From assembly GCF_006539525.1 (NCBI RefSeq), contig NZ_BJNE01000020.1, forward strand, positions 1-40,959: a DNA stretch of 40,959 bases, given 5' to 3'. Of this stretch, positions 32,397 to 40,959 are shown one piece after another (position 1 is the stretch's first letter; each line of letters opens with the position of its first letter). This DNA is from Glutamicibacter nicotianae (GTDB taxonomy: Bacteria > Actinomycetota > Actinomycetes > Actinomycetales > Micrococcaceae). The notes under the pieces are model-generated. The model saw nothing but the letters and a program-made list of their open reading frames with translations. It did not search any database and was not told the DNA's origin. Position numbers and translations under genes: made by a program.

Positions 32397-33845
32397 TCAG
32401 TACTGGCCCGGGCGGGTTCCAATGACACCCTTCTTGTAATTGATCCGGTTGATCAGCCAGGTGACTGCCCACAGCACGATGCCGATCACCAGCAGCAGGC
32501 CGGCAATCTCGTACTGTACCCAGTCCTCGCGGGAGCGAGCCCAAGGGCCGGCAAGGAACAGGCAGAAGACCACGCCGAGGATCGGGATGATCGTTGGCGC
32601 GCGGAACGCGCCGGGCTCCGGCTTGTCGCGGCGCAGCACCAGCAGGGCGACGTTCACGACGGCGAATACGCACAGCAGCAGCAGTGCGGTGGTGCCGCCC
32701 AGCGAGCCGACGATGCTGCTGCCGGTATCCAGGTTCACGTAGGCAACCAGTGCGATGGCCAGCGCGGTGCTGAACAGGATCGCAACCCATGGGGAGCGCC
32801 GGGTCGAGTGCACCTTGCCCAGGAACTGCGGAAGCACGCCCTGGCGGGCCATGCCGTAGAGCAGGCGGCTGGCCATCAGCATGTTCATCAGCGCCGTGTT
32901 GACCACCGCGAAGACGGTCAGGAACGGGAAGATCGCGTCCACCGGCAGATTCGGCAGGCCAATGCGCACCACATCCAGCAGGATGCCGGCATCCGGGTTC
33001 TTCGGATTCAGCAGGTCACCGGTGGGGATCACCATGATGACGGTGACGGCCACCAGCATGTAGATCACGGCGCAGATGCCCAGGCCGATGAGCATGATCT
33101 TCGGGAAGTCCTTCTTCGGGTTCTTGGTTTCCTCCACCAGGTTCACCGAGTCCTCGAAGCCCACCATGGCGAAGAATGCAATGGCGGTGCCCATGGTCAC
33201 GGCGGCGAAGACGCTGCGGTCGGTCGGGGTCTCGAAGACCACCAGGCGGGAGATGTCTCCGTGGCCCGAAGCGATCACGGCGAAGCCGATGCCGATGATC
33301 GCGGCCATGATGGCCAGCGACACGACGGTCAGGAAGAGGTTGAACTTCACGCTCTCGCCGACGCCGCGGAAGTTGATGATCGCGAGGATGACGATCACCG
33401 CAATAGCCGCCCACATGCCCGCTTCAGGCGTGTTGGGCACGCCCTCGACGAACTGGCCGATGCCAATCAGCAGGTTCCGCCCGACCAGGGTGGCCGAGGT
33501 GGCGGCGCTGGTAATGCCGGAGCAGGCAACGGTGAAGGCCACCAGGAAGGTCACGAAGTGGATGCCGAACGCCTTGTGGATGTACAGGGCGGCACCTGCT
33601 GCGTGCGGGTACTTGGTGACCAGTTCGAGGTAGCTGAAGGCGGTGAGGGTCGCGATCGCGAAGGCGATCAGGAACGGCAGCCACGCGGCTCCACCCACCT
33701 GGCCGGCAACCTTGCCGGTAATGGCGAAAATGCCGGCGCCGATGATATCGCCCATGATGAGGAATAGCAGCAGCTTCGGGCCAATCACCCGGTGGAGTTC
33801 TGTTTCTTTGCCGTCGGTAACGGCCGTGTCACTGTTCACAGTCAT
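32397..33845 (-). CDS. APC family amino-acid permease
   Basis: This 482-residue transporter has about 12 transmembrane helices. The opening MGDIIGAGIFAITGKVAGQVGGAAWLPFL is the substrate-binding helix 1 (G-x-G) of the APC superfamily; FFAMVGFEDSVNLVEETKNPKKDFPK is the family loop typical of cationic amino-acid transporters and YfnA-like proteins. Later, ASRLLYGMARQGVLPQFLGKVHSTRRSPW fits the same group. It probably takes up amino acids by proton symport; which ones is not clear. The ATG at 33845 has GGAGATGATC upstream, though 13 bases away. The 263-base gap beyond it holds no recognised gene. Confidence 0.85.
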   Translation of the reverse strand: MTVNSDTAVTDGKETELHRVIGPKLLLFLIMGDIIGAGIFAITGKVAGQVGGAAWLPFLIAFAIATLTAFSYLELVTKYPHAAGAALYIHKAFGIHFVTFLVAFTVACSGITSAATSATLVGRNLLIGIGQFVEGVPNTPEAGMWAAIAVIVILAIINFRGVGESVKFNLFLTVVSLAIMAAIIGIGFAVIASGHGDISRLVVFETPTDRSVFAAVTMGTAIAFFAMVGFEDSVNLVEETKNPKKDFPKIMLIGLGICAVIYMLVAVTVIMVIPTGDLLNPKNPDAGILLDVVRIGLPNLPVDAIFPFLTVFAVVNTALMNMLMASRLLYGMARQGVLPQFLGKVHSTRRSPWVAILFSTALAIALVAYVNLDTGSSIVGSLGGTTALLLLCVFAVVNVALLVLRRDKPEPGAFRAPTIIPILGVVFCLFLAGPWARSREDWVQYEIAGLLLVIGIVLWAVTWLINRINYKKGVIGTRPGQY

Positions 33846-34108
33846 GCGATCGAGATCATCTCCTTCAAATTTGTAGGCAAACGTTACAACTTTAGGGTCA
33901 GCGCATGAAGTGGGCAAACCGGGCTCTGAGCTGGCTCGCAGAATCGCGGGACGAACGGCATCATTACGTCGGCGAGTGGCTTAATCGCTTCAAAGGTGTG
34001 AGCTGACCTACCTATATGCTGGGTGGTGGACAGCATGTGGAACCTTCGGGAAATGGGAGCACTGCGGTTAGGGTTGGTTGTTGAGGAACAAGCACTTTAA
34101 GGATTTAG

Positions 34109-35281
34109 ATGCAATCGGTGATCACTGAGGATTTCGCGCCCCTGGCCCAGGCTTTGGAAGCGCGCGCCGCTGAGGAAGAAGGCTACTCGGCGCAGCTGGC
34201 CGTATACCACCGCGGAGAACTGGTGCTCAGCCACACCGTCGGAGAGCACCTCTCGGGCGACGCGTTGACCTGTGTTTTCTCCTGTACCAAGGGCCTGGGC
34301 GCGCTGGTCGTGGCACTGCTCGTGCAAGATGGCCTGATTGATCCGAATGCGCCCATGGCCACCTACTGGCCTGAATTCGGCGAGAACGGGAAATCCAGGC
34401 TCACCGTCGGCGAGGTGCTCAGCCACCAGGCCGGCGTACTGGGCGTTCCCGGGGGCGTGCCCAGCAAGATCCTCCTGGACTCCGCCGAGTACGCCAAGGT
34501 GCTCGCTTCCATGCCCAGTGTCTGGCCGCTAGGGCAGAATATCGTCGGCTACCACGCGATCACCATGGGCGTGCTAATGGAAGAACTGGTCCGCCGGGTC
34601 ACCGGCAAGGAGCTCAAGGAGGTCTTCGAGGAGCGCATCCGCAAGCCGCTGGGCGCCGAGGCCTACATCGGCCAGGACCCAGCGCTGGAATCGCGCTACC
34701 GCGATGTGCTGCCAGCTGCCGAAGCTGCCACCGAATTCTTCGACCCGTTTTCCCCGGCCGGACTGGCGGTGAATTCGGCCTCCGGGTTCGCGCTGGAAAC
34801 TGGCCCGGTCTACAACTGGCACGAACTGGCCAATGCGCCGCAGGTGCGCGAACTGGGCCCGGCATCCATGGGAGCGGTGGCCAACGCGCAGGGCCTGGCC
34901 GCCATCTATGCCGCCTCCTTCGGTGCAGTTCCGGCACTGGGAACCACGCGCGGATTCCTTTCCGCCGACACCTGGTCCCAGGTATCCACCGAACTGGTCT
35001 ACGGCCATGACCGGACCAATGGACTGCTGCAGGCCTTCGCCCTGGGATTCATGAAGGCCACCGCGCGCAACAATTACGGCTCGATTTTCGCCTACGGCCA
35101 TGACGGTGCGAACTCCTCGCTGGCCTTCGCCGATCCGGCCCACCAGCTGGGCTTCGGATTCATCCCCTCGCGCAATGAAGGTCTCAAGGAGACCTCCACC
35201 GGGGTGAAGCTCAGCCAGCTGGCGCGCCAGCTGATCATGCAGAAGAACATGGCGGCCCAGGCTGCCGGCAACAACGCATAG
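34109..35281 (+). CDS. Serine beta-lactamase-like hydrolase (class C/EstB type)
   Basis: This 390-residue protein has the penicillin-binding-protein-like fold. The active-site motif is SCTK (Ser58-Lys61), with Tyr148 in VGYHA standing for the Y-x-N box. DGLIDPNAPMATYWPEFGENGK and TVGEVLSHQAGV are the usual early landmarks. No signal peptide is present, so it is cytoplasmic and more likely an esterase (EstB-like) than an antibiotic resistance enzyme. AAGGA precedes the ATG. The SGNH hydrolase gene follows 35 bases downstream on the same strand, suggesting co-transcription. Substrate unknown. Confidence 0.85.
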   Translation: MQSVITEDFAPLAQALEARAAEEEGYSAQLAVYHRGELVLSHTVGEHLSGDALTCVFSCTKGLGALVVALLVQDGLIDPNAPMATYWPEFGENGKSRLTVGEVLSHQAGVLGVPGGVPSKILLDSAEYAKVLASMPSVWPLGQNIVGYHAITMGVLMEELVRRVTGKELKEVFEERIRKPLGAEAYIGQDPALESRYRDVLPAAEAATEFFDPFSPAGLAVNSASGFALETGPVYNWHELANAPQVRELGPASMGAVANAQGLAAIYAASFGAVPALGTTRGFLSADTWSQVSTELVYGHDRTNGLLQAFALGFMKATARNNYGSIFAYGHDGANSSLAFADPAHQLGFGFIPSRNEGLKETSTGVKLSQLARQLIMQKNMAAQAAGNNA

Positions 35282-35316
35282 CCGCCCCACCGGGCAAGGA
35301 ACGAAGCAGGAGCGAA

Positions 35317-36105
35317 GTGAAGAAGTTTGTGGCACTGGGTGACTCGTTCACCGAAGGCGTTGGCGACGCGGATCCGGTCCGCCCTAACCAGGTGCGCGGC
35401 TGGGCGGACCGGGTGGCCGAGGTGCTCTGCGCCGAAGGAGAATGGGAATACGCCAATCTGGCCGTGCGCGGCAAGAAGATCGGCCAGGTGATCAACCAGC
35501 AGCTGGACCAGGCCCTTGCGTTGGCCCCGGATCTGGTCTCCATCTACGCCGGCGGCAACGACATCCTGCGGCCCAAGGCCGACCTGGATGCGCTGATGCG
35601 CGGCTATGCCGGCATGGTGCGCCGCTTTTCCGAAGCCGGAAGCACGGTGCTGCTGTTCACCGGTTTCGACACCGTGGACTCGCCGCTGTTCTCCAAGACC
35701 CGTCCGCGCACTGCCATCTACAACGAGAAGGTCCGCGAAATCGCGGACGAATACGGTGCGCTGATCGCCGACTACTGGCGATGGCGCGAATTCTCTGACC
35801 TGCGCTACTGGGCGCCGGACCGGCTGCACATGAACGAGCTGGGCCACACGCTGATGGCCTCCAAGGTCCTGGACGTGCTCGGCGCCGGGCAGATCACCAA
35901 GGAGAACTGGTCTGCGAAGATCCAGCAGCCGTCGCTGCCGGAGCTGGCGGTGAACTCGCGCGGCGAGAAACTGAAGCAGGAATTGGGCTGGGCCAGGGAG
36001 CATTTGGCTCCGTGGATCAAGCGACGGCTCACCGGCACCTCGTCGGGAGATTCCTTATCAGCGAAGTATCCCGATTACATCCGTTTAACCGCAGGCGCAA
36101 ACTGA
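35317..36105 (+). CDS. SGNH/GDSL hydrolase
   Basis: This 262-residue hydrolase has block I GDSFTEG (catalytic Ser10), block III GGND (Asn81) and block V DRLHMNELGH (Asp168, His171), so the catalytic set is complete. No signal peptide is seen, so it should act in the cytoplasm on an ester or acetylated sugar. The start is GTG at 35317 after AGGAGCGA. It probably shares a message with the preceding serine hydrolase gene. Substrate unknown. The C-terminal tail (about residues 200-262) is basic and not part of the core fold. Confidence 0.88.
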   Translation: MKKFVALGDSFTEGVGDADPVRPNQVRGWADRVAEVLCAEGEWEYANLAVRGKKIGQVINQQLDQALALAPDLVSIYAGGNDILRPKADLDALMRGYAGMVRRFSEAGSTVLLFTGFDTVDSPLFSKTRPRTAIYNEKVREIADEYGALIADYWRWREFSDLRYWAPDRLHMNELGHTLMASKVLDVLGAGQITKENWSAKIQQPSLPELAVNSRGEKLKQELGWAREHLAPWIKRRLTGTSSGDSLSAKYPDYIRLTAGAN

Positions 36106-36207
36106 ACGCGTTTATGACTTTTCCTGTCCCCGCTCCTGTTTGACCTTGGGAGCGGGGCAGGTAACATGGTGGTGTGCTGCAGGCCTCCGGCCGGCGGCAC
36201 ACGCCAT

Positions 36208-36409
36208 AGACGGATGGCGGGAGAGTCCCGTTCACACCATGGACGGGCGCCGTAGGAGCAATTCCTCCCCAGGAAACTCTCAGGCACCCGTACCGCCATC
36301 ATGAGGCAACTCTGGAAAGAAACCGGCCCGTTCCGGTTCACCGAAGGTGCAAGTACCCGGCTTGGTTTGCTGGATGCGTAAAACTCTCAGGTTATGCAAC
36401 AGGGATGGG
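36208..36409 (+). ncRNA. Tandem glycine riboswitch
   Basis: Two glycine aptamers stand in series. The first (about 36211-36298) contains GGATGGCGGGAGAGT, GCGCCGTAGGAGCAA and CTCTCAGGCACCCGTACCG. The second (about 36308-36408) contains TCTGGAAAGAAACCG, CCGAAGGTGCAAG and AAACTCTCAGG, then CAGGGATGGG. These are the conserved glycine-aptamer core elements. The RNA activates the downstream glycine cleavage genes when glycine is high, as known for this class. A small hairpin after it (GGGGAGGT 36407-36414 with ACCTTCC 36421-36427, followed by TTT) may be the switching element. Confidence 0.92.
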
Positions 36410-37415
36410 GAGGTAAAAAGACCTTCCTTTGGCATGCGCCAAGACAGATCCCATGGAGATACCCGCACCATGACCATCACGCAGACTTCGGCACCAGCGA
36501 ATACTGAATTCGTCTCCCGCCATATCGGCCCGCGTCCTTCCGACGTCGCCACCATGCTTCAGAGCCTGGGCTACGACAGCCTGGAAGCACTGATCGACAC
36601 CGCCGTTCCGGCAGACATCCGCCAGGACTCCGCACTGGATATCCCTGATGCGCTGAGCGAAACCGAAGCCTTGGCCCACCTGCGTGCGCTTGCCTTGAAG
36701 AACGTCATGAAGACCCAGATGATCGGCCAGGGCTTCTACGACACCATCACCCCAGCCGTAATCCGCCGCAACATCGTGGAAAACCCTGCCTGGTACACCG
36801 CCTACACCCCGTACCAGCCAGAAATCTCCCAGGGCCGCCTCGAAGCCCTGCTGAACTTCCAGACCATGGTCATGGACCTGACCGGCCTGCCGATCGCCAA
36901 CGCTTCGCTGCTGGACGAATCCTCGGCCGCCGCCGAAGCCGTGCTGATGATGCGCCGCGCCAACAAGAAGAAGGCCAAGGGCAAGACCGTCCTGGACTCC
37001 AACATCTTCCCGCAGACCTTGAAGGTCGTGCAGGGCCGCGCCGACGCGCTGGGCTTCGAGATCGAGGTCGCCGACCTCTCCGCAGGCCTGCCCGAGGGCG
37101 ACATTTCCGGCATCGTGCTGCAGCAGCCGGGCAATGACGGCTCGATCGCCGACCACGCCTCGATCATCGCCGCCGCCAAGGAAGCCGGCGCCATGGTGAC
37201 CGTGATCGCCGACCTGCTGTCGCTGACCATGATCACCCCTCCGGGCGAGCAGGGCGCCGACATCGCCGTGGGCAACACCCAGCGCTTCGGCGTGCCGCTG
37301 TTCTTCGGCGGACCGCACGCAGCCTACATGGCTGTTGCCGACGGCCTGACCCGCTCGATGCCAGGCCGCCTGGTGGGCGTCTCGGCCGATGACGCCGGCG
37401 TTCCCGCCTACCGCT

Positions 37416-37452
<37 letters not shown>

Positions 37453-37471
37453 GAAGGCCACTTCCAACATC

Positions 37472-37474
37472 TGA
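37472..37474 (+). other. In-frame TGA at the conserved Cys codon of gcvP
   Basis: The codons around it read ATC-TGA-ACC-GCG-CAG, which gives SNI-stop-TAQ. GcvP proteins are strongly conserved as SNICTAQ/SNICTSQ. A single C-to-A change from TGC explains it. The next ATG in frame is at 37508, with no good ribosome site. Confidence 0.9.
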
Positions 37475-37477
37475 ACC

Positions 37478-37503
37478 GCGCAGGCCCTGCTGGCCATCTG
37501 CGC
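37478..37503 (+). other. Hairpin starting four bases after the gcvP TGA
   Basis: GCGCAG (37478-37483) pairs with CTGCGC (37498-37503). GCC/GGC inside (37484-37486 with 37492-37494) leaves a 5-base loop CTGCT and a 3-base bulge. Position and size resemble a bacterial SECIS element, but the loop lacks the usual GU motif and the bulge is on the 3' side. It may be chance in GC-rich coding sequence. Confidence 0.35.
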
Positions 37504-38476
37504 ATCGATGTACGCCGTCTACCACGGTCCTGCCGGCCTGAAGCAGATCGCAACCCGTGCCAACAACCACGCCCGCGTGATCGCCAGCTCGCTGGTCGCA
37601 GGCGGCTTCACCCTGGCATCGGATACCTTTTTCGACACCGTTGTGGTGAACGTCGAGAACGCCGATGCCATCATTTCCAAGGCCGTCGAGGCAGGCATCA
37701 ACCTGCGCAAGGTGGGCGAAACCCAGGTGGGCATCTCCACCGACGAAACCACCACCTCCGCCGTGGTCAAGACCCTGCTTGAGGTCTTCGGCGTGCAGCT
37801 GTCGGCTCCGGAAGGCTTCGAGCTGCCCGAGGCCATGGTGCGCACCAGCGACTTCATGACCCACCCGATCTTCAACTCGATCTCCTCCGAGACCCAGATG
37901 ATGCGCTACCTGCGCCGCCTCTCGGATCGCGACCTGGCGCTGGACCGCACCATGATCCCGCTGGGCTCGTGCACCATGAAGCTGAACTCGGCCGCCGAGA
38001 TGGAATCCATCACCTGGCCTGAATTCGCATCCATCCACCCGTACGCACCTGCCGCGCAGACCGCCGGCTGGCGCGAGCTGATCACCGACCTGGAAGGCCG
38101 CCTGACCGCCATCACCGGCTACGCAGGCGTCTCCATCCAGCCGAACGCCGGCTCGCAGGGCGAGTACGCCGGCCTGCTGGCCATCTCGGACTACCACCGT
38201 TCGCGCGGCGAAAGCCAGCGCGACCTGTGCCTGATCCCTGCATCCGCGCACGGCACCAATGCCGCTTCGGCGGTGCTGGCAGGCATGCGCGTGGTCGTCG
38301 TGAAGACCGCGGCCGATGGCACCATCGACGCCAATGACCTGGATGCCAAGATCGAGGCCAACAAGGACGTCCTTGCCGCCATCATGATCACTTACCCATC
38401 CACCCACGGTGTCTACGACGCCGACGTGCGCGAGGTCTGCGACAAGGTCCACGCCGCCGGCGGCCAGGTGTACATC

Positions 38477-38508
<32 letters not shown>

Positions 38509-38548
38509 GGCCCAGCCGGGCAAGTTCGGCGGCGACGTGTCGCACCTG

Positions 38549-38589
<41 letters not shown>

Positions 38590-39329
38590 TCCGGGCGTTG
38601 GCCCGATCGGCGTGGGCGAGCACCTGCTGCCGTTCCTGCCGGGCGACGCCTCGGGCACCTACTCGGAGCGCGACGGCGTGCCGGTCGTGGCAACCGCCTT
38701 CGGCTCGGCCGGCGTGCTGCCGATCTCCTGGGCCTACATCGCGATGATGGGCGGCGACGGACTGACCGAAGCCACCAAGCACGCGATCCTGAACGCGAAC
38801 TACATCGCCAAGCGCCTGGGCGAGCACTTCCCGATCCTGTTCACCGGCAACCAGGACCTGGTCGCCCACGAATGCATCCTGGACCTGCGCGAACTGACCG
38901 CCAAGACCGGGGTCACCGCCGAGGACGTGGCCAAGCGCCTGATCGACTTCGGCTTCCACGCGCCAACCCTGTCCTTCCCGGTCGCCGGCACCCTGATGGT
39001 GGAGCCGACCGAGTCCGAGGACCTGGCCGAGATCGAGCGCTTCATCGAAGCCATGATCACCATCCGCCAGGAAATGGACGAGGTGCTCTCCGGTGCGTAC
39101 AGCATCGAGGAATCCCCGCTGCGCAACGCTCCGCACACGGTCTCGGCAGTGGTCAACAGCAACTGGGACCGCAAGTACTCGGTGGAGCAGGCAGCCTTCC
39201 CGGTAGCCAGCCTGAAGTTCGACAAGTACTTCCCAACCGTGGGCCGCATCGACGGCGCCGGCGGCGACCGCAACCTGATCTGCTCCTGCCCGGCTCCTGA
39301 AGCCTTCGAAGACTAAGGAAGAGTTAGAG

Positions 39330-40457
39330 ATGACTGAGACTACCCAAGCACTCAAGCGCACCGCACTGCACGCCCAGCATGAAGCTTTGGGCGCGAACTT
39401 CACCGACTTCGGCGGCTGGGACATGCCGCTGAAGTACGGCTCGGAACTGGCAGAGCACAAGGCCGTGCGCTCCACCGCCGGCCTGTTCGACCTGTCCCAC
39501 ATGGGCGAGGTCTACCTCACCGGACCGGAGGCCGGCGTCGCGCTGAACACCGCGCTGGCAGGCAACCTGAGCATCATGAAGGTCGGCAAGGCGAAGTACT
39601 CGCTGATCCTGAACGCCGAGGGCAAGATCATCGACGACCTGATCGTCTACCGCCTGGAAGAGGAGAAGTTCCTCGTCGTGCCGAACGCCGGCAATGCCCC
39701 GGTGGTCGCCGCCGAGCTGGCAGCCCGCGCCGCTGATTTCGATGTAGTCGTGGACGACGCATCGGGCCGCCAGTCGCTGATCGCGGTCCAGGGCCCGAAC
39801 GCCGAGGCGATCGTGAGCAAGCTGGCCGCCGACGAGGCAACCGCCCAGGCCGTCGCAGTGCTGAAGTATTACGCGGCTGTGAAGCTGGTGCTCGGCGGTA
39901 TCGACGTGCTGCTGGCCCGCACCGGCTACACCGGCGAGGACGGCTTCGAGCTGATCATCGAGAACGAGGATGCGGCAGCCCTCTGGGAGAAGACCGTTGA
40001 GGCAGGCAAGGACCACGAGCTGGTTCCTTGCGGCCTGGCCGCCCGCGACTCCCTGCGCCTGGAAGCCGGCATGCCGCTGTACGGCAACGAGCTGTCCCTG
40101 GAACGCACCCCGTTCGATGCGGGCTTCGGCCCGGTGGTTTCCTTCAAAAAGGAAGAGAACTTCGTGGGCCGCGAGGCACTTGAAGCGCTGCGTGGCACCA
40201 CTCCGCCACGCAAGCTCGTGGGCCTCAAGGGCCTGGGCAAGCGCGCCGGCCGCGGCGGCTACTCCATCGTCAAGGACGGCACCGTCATTGGCGAAATCAC
40301 CTCCGGCCAGCCATCGCCAACGCTGGGCTACCCGGTGGCGCTGGGCTACGTGGATGCCGAATTCAGCGCAACCGGAACCGAGCTGGAGGTCGATCTGCGC
40401 GGTAAGACTTTGCCATTTGTCGTAGTCGAACTGCCGTTCTACACCCGAGCCAAGTAA
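39330..40457 (+). CDS. gcvT: Glycine cleavage system T-protein (aminomethyltransferase)
   Basis: The 375-residue enzyme transfers the methylene group from aminomethyl-lipoyl GcvH to tetrahydrofolate and releases ammonia. Landmarks are LHAQHEALGANFTDFGGWDMPLKYG, the conserved DLSHMGEVYLTGPEA, the folate-site region ARTGYTGEDGFEL, CGLAARDSLRLEAGMPLYGNEL and GEITSGQPSPTLGYPVALGYV. Length and motifs are normal for the family. AAGGAAGAG precedes the ATG, 13 bases after the gcvP stop. It depends on the glycine riboswitch upstream, and the TGA in gcvP could reduce its expression by polarity. Confidence 0.95.
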   Translation: MTETTQALKRTALHAQHEALGANFTDFGGWDMPLKYGSELAEHKAVRSTAGLFDLSHMGEVYLTGPEAGVALNTALAGNLSIMKVGKAKYSLILNAEGKIIDDLIVYRLEEEKFLVVPNAGNAPVVAAELAARAADFDVVVDDASGRQSLIAVQGPNAEAIVSKLAADEATAQAVAVLKYYAAVKLVLGGIDVLLARTGYTGEDGFELIIENEDAAALWEKTVEAGKDHELVPCGLAARDSLRLEAGMPLYGNELSLERTPFDAGFGPVVSFKKEENFVGREALEALRGTTPPRKLVGLKGLGKRAGRGGYSIVKDGTVIGEITSGQPSPTLGYPVALGYVDAEFSATGTELEVDLRGKTLPFVVVELPFYTRAK

Positions 40458-40517
40458 CGTTAAACATCAGTAGGGCTAAGCTAAGCGCCCGCTAATTCCC
40501 TTGGGAGAGGAAATACC

Positions 40518-40898
40518 GTGAGTAAAGTTCTTTCGTCATTGCGCTACTCGGCTGAGCACGAGTGGATCGATGCATCGTCCCCAGCAAAGATCGGCATCAC
40601 CCAGGTTGCCGCTGACGCCCTGGGCGACGTGGTCTACGTCGACCTGCCAGAGGTTGGCGACACCGTGACCGCAGGCGAGACCTGCGGCGAGGTCGAGTCC
40701 ACCAAGTCGGTCTCCGACCTGTACTCGCCAGTGACCGGCACCATCGTTGAGGTCAACCAGGAAGCCGTGGACAACCCGGCCATCCTGAACGAGGATCCAT
40801 ACGGTGCCGGCTGGCTGTTCACCGTTGAGGTCACCGAAGAAGGACCGCTGCTCTCGGCAGCAGATTACGCAAGCGCGAACGGTGGAAACGTCGAGTAA
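40518..40898 (+). CDS. gcvH: Glycine cleavage system H-protein
   Basis: The 126-residue lipoyl carrier has the lipoylated Lys63 in [18 protein letters not shown], after the conserved AEHEWI near residue 12 and the [22 protein letters not shown] stretch. It shuttles the aminomethyl group between P-, T- and L-proteins. The start is GTG at 40518, with GGGAGAGG upstream. It is the third gene of the operon, 60 bases after gcvT. Its stop overlaps the next start by one base (TAATG). Confidence 0.96.
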   Translation: MSKVLSSLRYSAEHEWIDASSPAKIGITQVAADALGDVVYVDLPEVGDTVTAGETCGEVESTKSVSDLYSPVTGTIVEVNQEAVDNPAILNEDPYGAGWLFTVEVTEEGPLLSAADYASANGGNVE

Positions 40899-40959
40899 TG
40901 AGCAACCAGACTTTTGAAACCGTTGCCTCGAGCTCGCTGACCCAGTCGCTGGCATCGCT
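40898..40959 (+). CDS. glyA: Start of the next operon gene, probably glyA (serine hydroxymethyltransferase), cut by the window end
   Basis: The ATG at 40898 overlaps the gcvH stop (TAATG). The 20 visible residues read [12 protein letters not shown] and then SLTQSLAS. The end of this stretch resembles the leader before the SLAxLDPE region of serine hydroxymethyltransferases, which often follow gcvH in Micrococcaceae and use the methylene-tetrahydrofolate made by GcvT. Twenty residues are too few for a firm call. L-serine dehydratase is the main alternative. Confidence 0.45.
   Translation, partial: MSNQTFETVASSSLTQSLAS

Noticed and set aside
33846-34108. A possible small gene or LacI-type operator (AAACGTTAC) in the gap between the permease and the serine hydrolase genes
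   Set aside because: No frame with a ribosome site was found, and the operator-like sequence is short and only weakly symmetric.
34109-35281. An antibiotic-resistance beta-lactamase
   Set aside because: There is no signal peptide and the Y-x-N box is changed to YHA; an esterase-like role is more likely.

Overview
The window looks like chromosomal DNA from a high-GC Gram-positive actinobacterium, most plausibly Micrococcaceae (an Arthrobacter/Glutamicibacter-type organism). This is inferred from about 60% GC in most genes, frequent GTG starts, a LAXTG-type sorting signal, a DtxR/IdeR-like iron box, a siderophore-import locus, and a tandem glycine riboswitch ahead of gcvP-gcvT-gcvH. No rRNA, tRNA, insertion sequence or CRISPR array was recognised. 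Every gap between genes is under 300 bases except the riboswitch leader.

Left part (1-14.7 kb). The end of a sortase-anchored surface protein is followed by a low-GC, translationally coupled pair: a DUF5819 protein and an HTTM membrane protein. The pair resembles SdpA/SdpB toxin-maturation proteins. Next come a GabD-type aldehyde dehydrogenase, an aldo/keto reductase (MgrA-like), a small acidic 53-residue protein, an alpha/beta hydrolase coupled to the HrpB helicase, an acyl-CoA dehydrogenase with a TetR regulator and palindromic operator candidates, a DoxX-like membrane protein, a small amphipathic protein, a DHA2-type drug exporter and a PhzF-family enzyme.

Middle part (14.7-26 kb). This holds a secreted AMIN-like protein, an MscS channel, an orphan YqaJ-type nuclease, a CxxC thioredoxin-like protein and an ABC ATPase/FtsX-like permease pair. 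A ferric-siderophore import locus follows: a lipoprotein receptor under an iron box, two FecCD permeases, and one polypeptide that fuses the ATPase to a flavin siderophore-interacting reductase. A metallo-beta-lactamase-fold gene sits on the opposite strand inside this locus.

Right part (26-41 kb). A MarR-controlled ABC exporter is followed by a second MarR gene divergent from an FMN reductase, with paired operator-like sites. Then come a glutathionyl-hydroquinone-reductase-like protein, a small lipoprotein, RNase HI with an extra C-terminal domain, an amino-acid permease, a serine beta-lactamase-like hydrolase and an SGNH hydrolase. The window ends in the glycine-cleavage operon: tandem glycine riboswitch, gcvP, gcvT, gcvH and the first codons of what is probably glyA.

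The most striking point is gcvP. The gene is otherwise full length and well conserved, but it carries an in-frame TGA exactly where the family has a conserved cysteine (SNI-C-TAQ). A short hairpin begins four bases after the TGA. A nonsense mutation or sequencing error is the simplest explanation; selenocysteine or other recoding is the exciting alternative.
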